Assembly: GCA_964613585.1 (NCBI GenBank)
Contig: CAZTHL010000131.1
Span: forward strand, 1 to 7,535
DNA length: 7,535 nucleotides
Reading direction: 5' to 3'
DNA from: CAZTHL01 sp964613585
Lineage (GTDB): Bacteria > Pseudomonadota > Alphaproteobacteria > DSM-16000 > Inquilinaceae
The translations under genes and the position numbers were made by a program. This document shows, piece after piece, positions 6,478 to 7,535 of this stretch (positions are counted from its first letter, which is position 1; each line of letters starts with the position of its first letter). The notes beneath the pieces were generated by a model. It searched no databases. It had not been told where the DNA came from and saw only the letters and a program-made list of their open reading frames with translations.

Positions 6478-6615
6478 GGATCGAATGCTCGGCTTCGCGG
6501 GTCTGCGGCGTCTTGCCGTCAACCGGACCTTCCTCACATAGGCCGGCCGGGTCGCCGGCGTGAGGGTCGGCTCGGCAATGGACGGCTTTCGCGGCGGCTT
6601 GCAGGAGAGACCATC

Positions 6616-6653
6616 GGGTCCGGCGCCCGGGTCCGGCGCCCGGGTCCGGCCCC
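6616..6653. repeat. 13-bp tandem repeat, nearly three copies
   Basis: GGGTCCGGCGCCC occurs twice exactly at 6616-6628 and 6629-6641, followed by a 12-base third copy with one change (6642-6653). The unit contains the palindrome GGCGCC. It lies between the SDR start and the NifA sites, about 130 bases to their left. Function is unknown; it may be a replication-slippage product or a protein-binding array. Confidence 0.85.
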
Positions 6654-6779
6654 GTCTGCCGCGCGCGGTCAAGCGGCGGCTCGTCCTCGACGGCGCCGGG
6701 TCCACAGGACCAACAGCCATCACCTCCATGGGCCCACGTGGCCGAGGGCCGGGGCCTTCGTCGCACCCGCCGCCGCCCC

Positions 6780-6795
6780 TGTGCCGGGCCTGACA
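6780..6795. promoter_or_regulatory. NifA upstream activator sequence, distal copy
   Basis: TGTGCCGGGCCTGACA fits the NifA site TGT-N10-ACA exactly. It lies about 187 bases upstream of the -24 element, inside the usual 80-200 base range for nif promoters. It is one of two such sites with starts 29 bp apart, near three helical turns, so two NifA dimers could bind on a similar face of the DNA. Confidence 0.75.
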
Positions 6796-6808
6796 AAGCC
6801 GACGCGCT

Positions 6809-6824
6809 TGTCGCGTTGCCGACA
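6809..6824. promoter_or_regulatory. NifA upstream activator sequence, proximal copy
   Basis: TGTCGCGTTGCCGACA fits TGT-N10-ACA and has extended symmetry, with TGTCG and CGACA arms. It lies about 158 bases upstream of the -24 GG. The better symmetry suggests this is the stronger of the two NifA sites. Confidence 0.85.
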
Positions 6825-6980
6825 GGGTCGGCGGCCCGACCGCCGCGCCGCCGCCGTCCTTCGGCGGTGGGCGGGACACGCTGAGCGATGCCGGCACAGC
6901 GGCGGAGGGCGCGGTTTCGTGCGGGTTTCGCCGACCCATCAAGAAAGGCTTCGGCCGCCCGGGCCGCCGGCGGCCGGCTC

Positions 6981-6996
6981 TGGCACGGCCGTTGCT
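6981..6996 (+). promoter_or_regulatory. Sigma-54 (RpoN) -24/-12 promoter of nifH
   Basis: TGGCACGGCCGTTGCT matches the sigma-54 consensus TGGCACR-N4-TTGCW at every defined position. The key GG (6982-6983) and GC (6994-6995) have the required spacing. Transcription should start near 7006-7008, giving a leader of about 75 bases before the nifH ATG. With the two NifA sites upstream, expression is expected only under nitrogen limitation and low oxygen, as is known for nif promoters. Confidence 0.93.
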
Positions 6997-7033
6997 CTCC
7001 CATGGGCAAGCGGCGTCCCTGCCGCCGGCGATT

Positions 7034-7058
7034 GGTCCCCCGCCCCGACGCCGGGACC
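7034..7058 (+). promoter_or_regulatory. Stem-loop in the nifH leader
   Basis: GGTCCC (7034-7039) and GGGACC (7053-7058) form a perfect 6-bp stem with a 13-base loop, ending 11 bases before the ribosome site GGAG (7070-7073). It lies within the predicted nifH 5' leader. It might affect message stability or ribosome access, but in DNA this GC-rich a 6-bp stem can also arise by chance. Confidence 0.35.
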
Positions 7059-7082
7059 GCCCGACACGCGGAGCACATGCCC

Positions 7083-7535
7083 ATGAGCGACCTGCGCCAG
7101 ATCGCGTTCTACGGCAAAGGTGGCATTGGCAAGTCCACCACCTCCCAGAATACCCTCGTCGCCCTGGCCGAATTGGGCCAGAACATCCTGATCGTCGGCT
7201 GCGACCCCAAGGCCGACTCCACCCGCCTGATCCTGCACTCCAAGGCCCAGGAGACCGTCCTGCAGAAGGCGGCCGATGCCGGCAGCGTCGAGGACCTGGA
7301 GCTCGAGGACGTGGTCCGGGTCGGCTACAAGGGCATCAATTGTGTGGAGTCCGGCGGCCCCGAGCCCGGCGTCGGCTGCGCCGGCCGCGGCGTCATCACC
7401 GCCATCAACTTCCTGGAGGAGAACGGCGCCTACGACGGGATGGACTACATCTCGTACGATGTGCTGGGCGACGTGGTCTGCGGCGGCTTCGCCATGCCGA
7501 TCCGCGAGAACAAGGCCCAGGAGATCTACATCGTC
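7083..7535 (+). CDS. nifH: Nitrogenase iron protein (dinitrogenase reductase), 5' part only
   Basis: NifH is the homodimeric Fe protein that carries a 4Fe-4S cluster and passes electrons, driven by ATP, to the NifDK dinitrogenase; it also helps in FeMo-cofactor maturation. The first 151 residues of about 295 are present. They show the P-loop GKGGIGKST (11-19), GCDPKADSTRLIL (39-51), cluster ligands Cys99 in GVGCAGRG and Cys133 in GDVVCGG, and Arg102, the residue ADP-ribosylated by DraT in relatives that have that system. The motifs and the N-terminus fit molybdenum NifH, not AnfH or the chlorophyllide reductase BchL. The ATG at 7083 has GGAG 9 nt upstream; an in-frame ATG at 7077 is too close to that site. 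Its sigma-54 promoter and NifA sites lie directly upstream, and nifD/nifK would be expected to the right. Confidence 0.97.
   Translation, partial: MSDLRQIAFYGKGGIGKSTTSQNTLVALAELGQNILIVGCDPKADSTRLILHSKAQETVLQKAADAGSVEDLELEDVVRVGYKGINCVESGGPEPGVGCAGRGVITAINFLEENGAYDGMDYISYDVLGDVVCGGFAMPIRENKAQEIYIV

Larger units (their letters stand above)
6478..7082. other. Long SDR-nifH intergenic region with nif control elements
   Basis: These roughly 600 bases between divergent genes hold no supported coding sequence; open frames across them are GC-driven shadows. From left to right I see a 13-bp tandem repeat (6616-6653), two NifA-type activator sites (6780-6824), a 156-base spacer, a sigma-54 promoter (6981-6996) and a short leader with a stem-loop before nifH. 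The left third, next to the SDR gene, contains only an isolated TTGACG on the minus strand (6517-6522) with no matching -10. Confidence 0.7.

Noticed and set aside
6937..6949. IHF-like site CATCAAGAAAGGC between the NifA sites and the promoter
   Set aside because: The ATCAA half fits and the position is right for DNA bending, but the TTR half and the first base do not match.
5426..7084. 552-codon minus-strand open frame overlapping the SDR gene
   Set aside because: It is in a different frame from the SDR motifs, is Arg/Pro/Gly-rich throughout, and crosses the nif control region; GC-rich DNA produces such frames.
5848..7086. 412-codon plus-strand open frame running into nifH
   Set aside because: It is antisense to the SDR gene and covers the NifA sites and sigma-54 promoter; no recognisable protein features.

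Overview
The window comes from a high-GC, nitrogen-fixing alphaproteobacterium, most likely of the Rhodospirillales/Azospirillaceae type. Three things point there: the 5' half of a typical molybdenum-nitrogenase nifH behind a textbook sigma-54/NifA control region, a gapR (DUF2312) gene of the kind found in Alphaproteobacteria, and an alphaproteobacterial-style leuD. Almost all of the DNA is very GC-rich, except one island near 5308-5486 that falls to about 54% GC by hand count.

Left part (1-2245, minus strand): an MsbA/HlyB-type ABC exporter whose last residues run off the window, then an intergenic stretch with two adjacent inverted repeats, then gapR. Middle (2529-3319, plus strand): leuD, divergent from gapR, with a 58-residue membrane protein overlapping its stop codon (ATGA).

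Accessory block (3459-5226, plus strand): four small envelope genes in the order A1-B1-A2-B2. A1 and A2 are secreted, four-cysteine proteins resembling the Rap1a/Tai immunity family. B1 and B2 are small glycine-zipper lipoproteins. The pair has clearly been duplicated as a unit. No toxin, type VI secretion gene or mobile element is visible beside it, so its role is open; this is the least explained part of the window.

Right part: a convergent region with the low-GC remnant (5227-5550), a minus-strand short-chain dehydrogenase/reductase (5551-6477), and a roughly 600-base intergenic region that drives nifH to the right. That region holds a 13-bp tandem repeat, two exact TGT-N10-ACA NifA activator sites 29 bp apart, and a consensus -24/-12 sigma-54 promoter. 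nifH then runs off the window end. The nif genes, leuD/gapR and the envelope block look like independent transcription units placed side by side, not one pathway.
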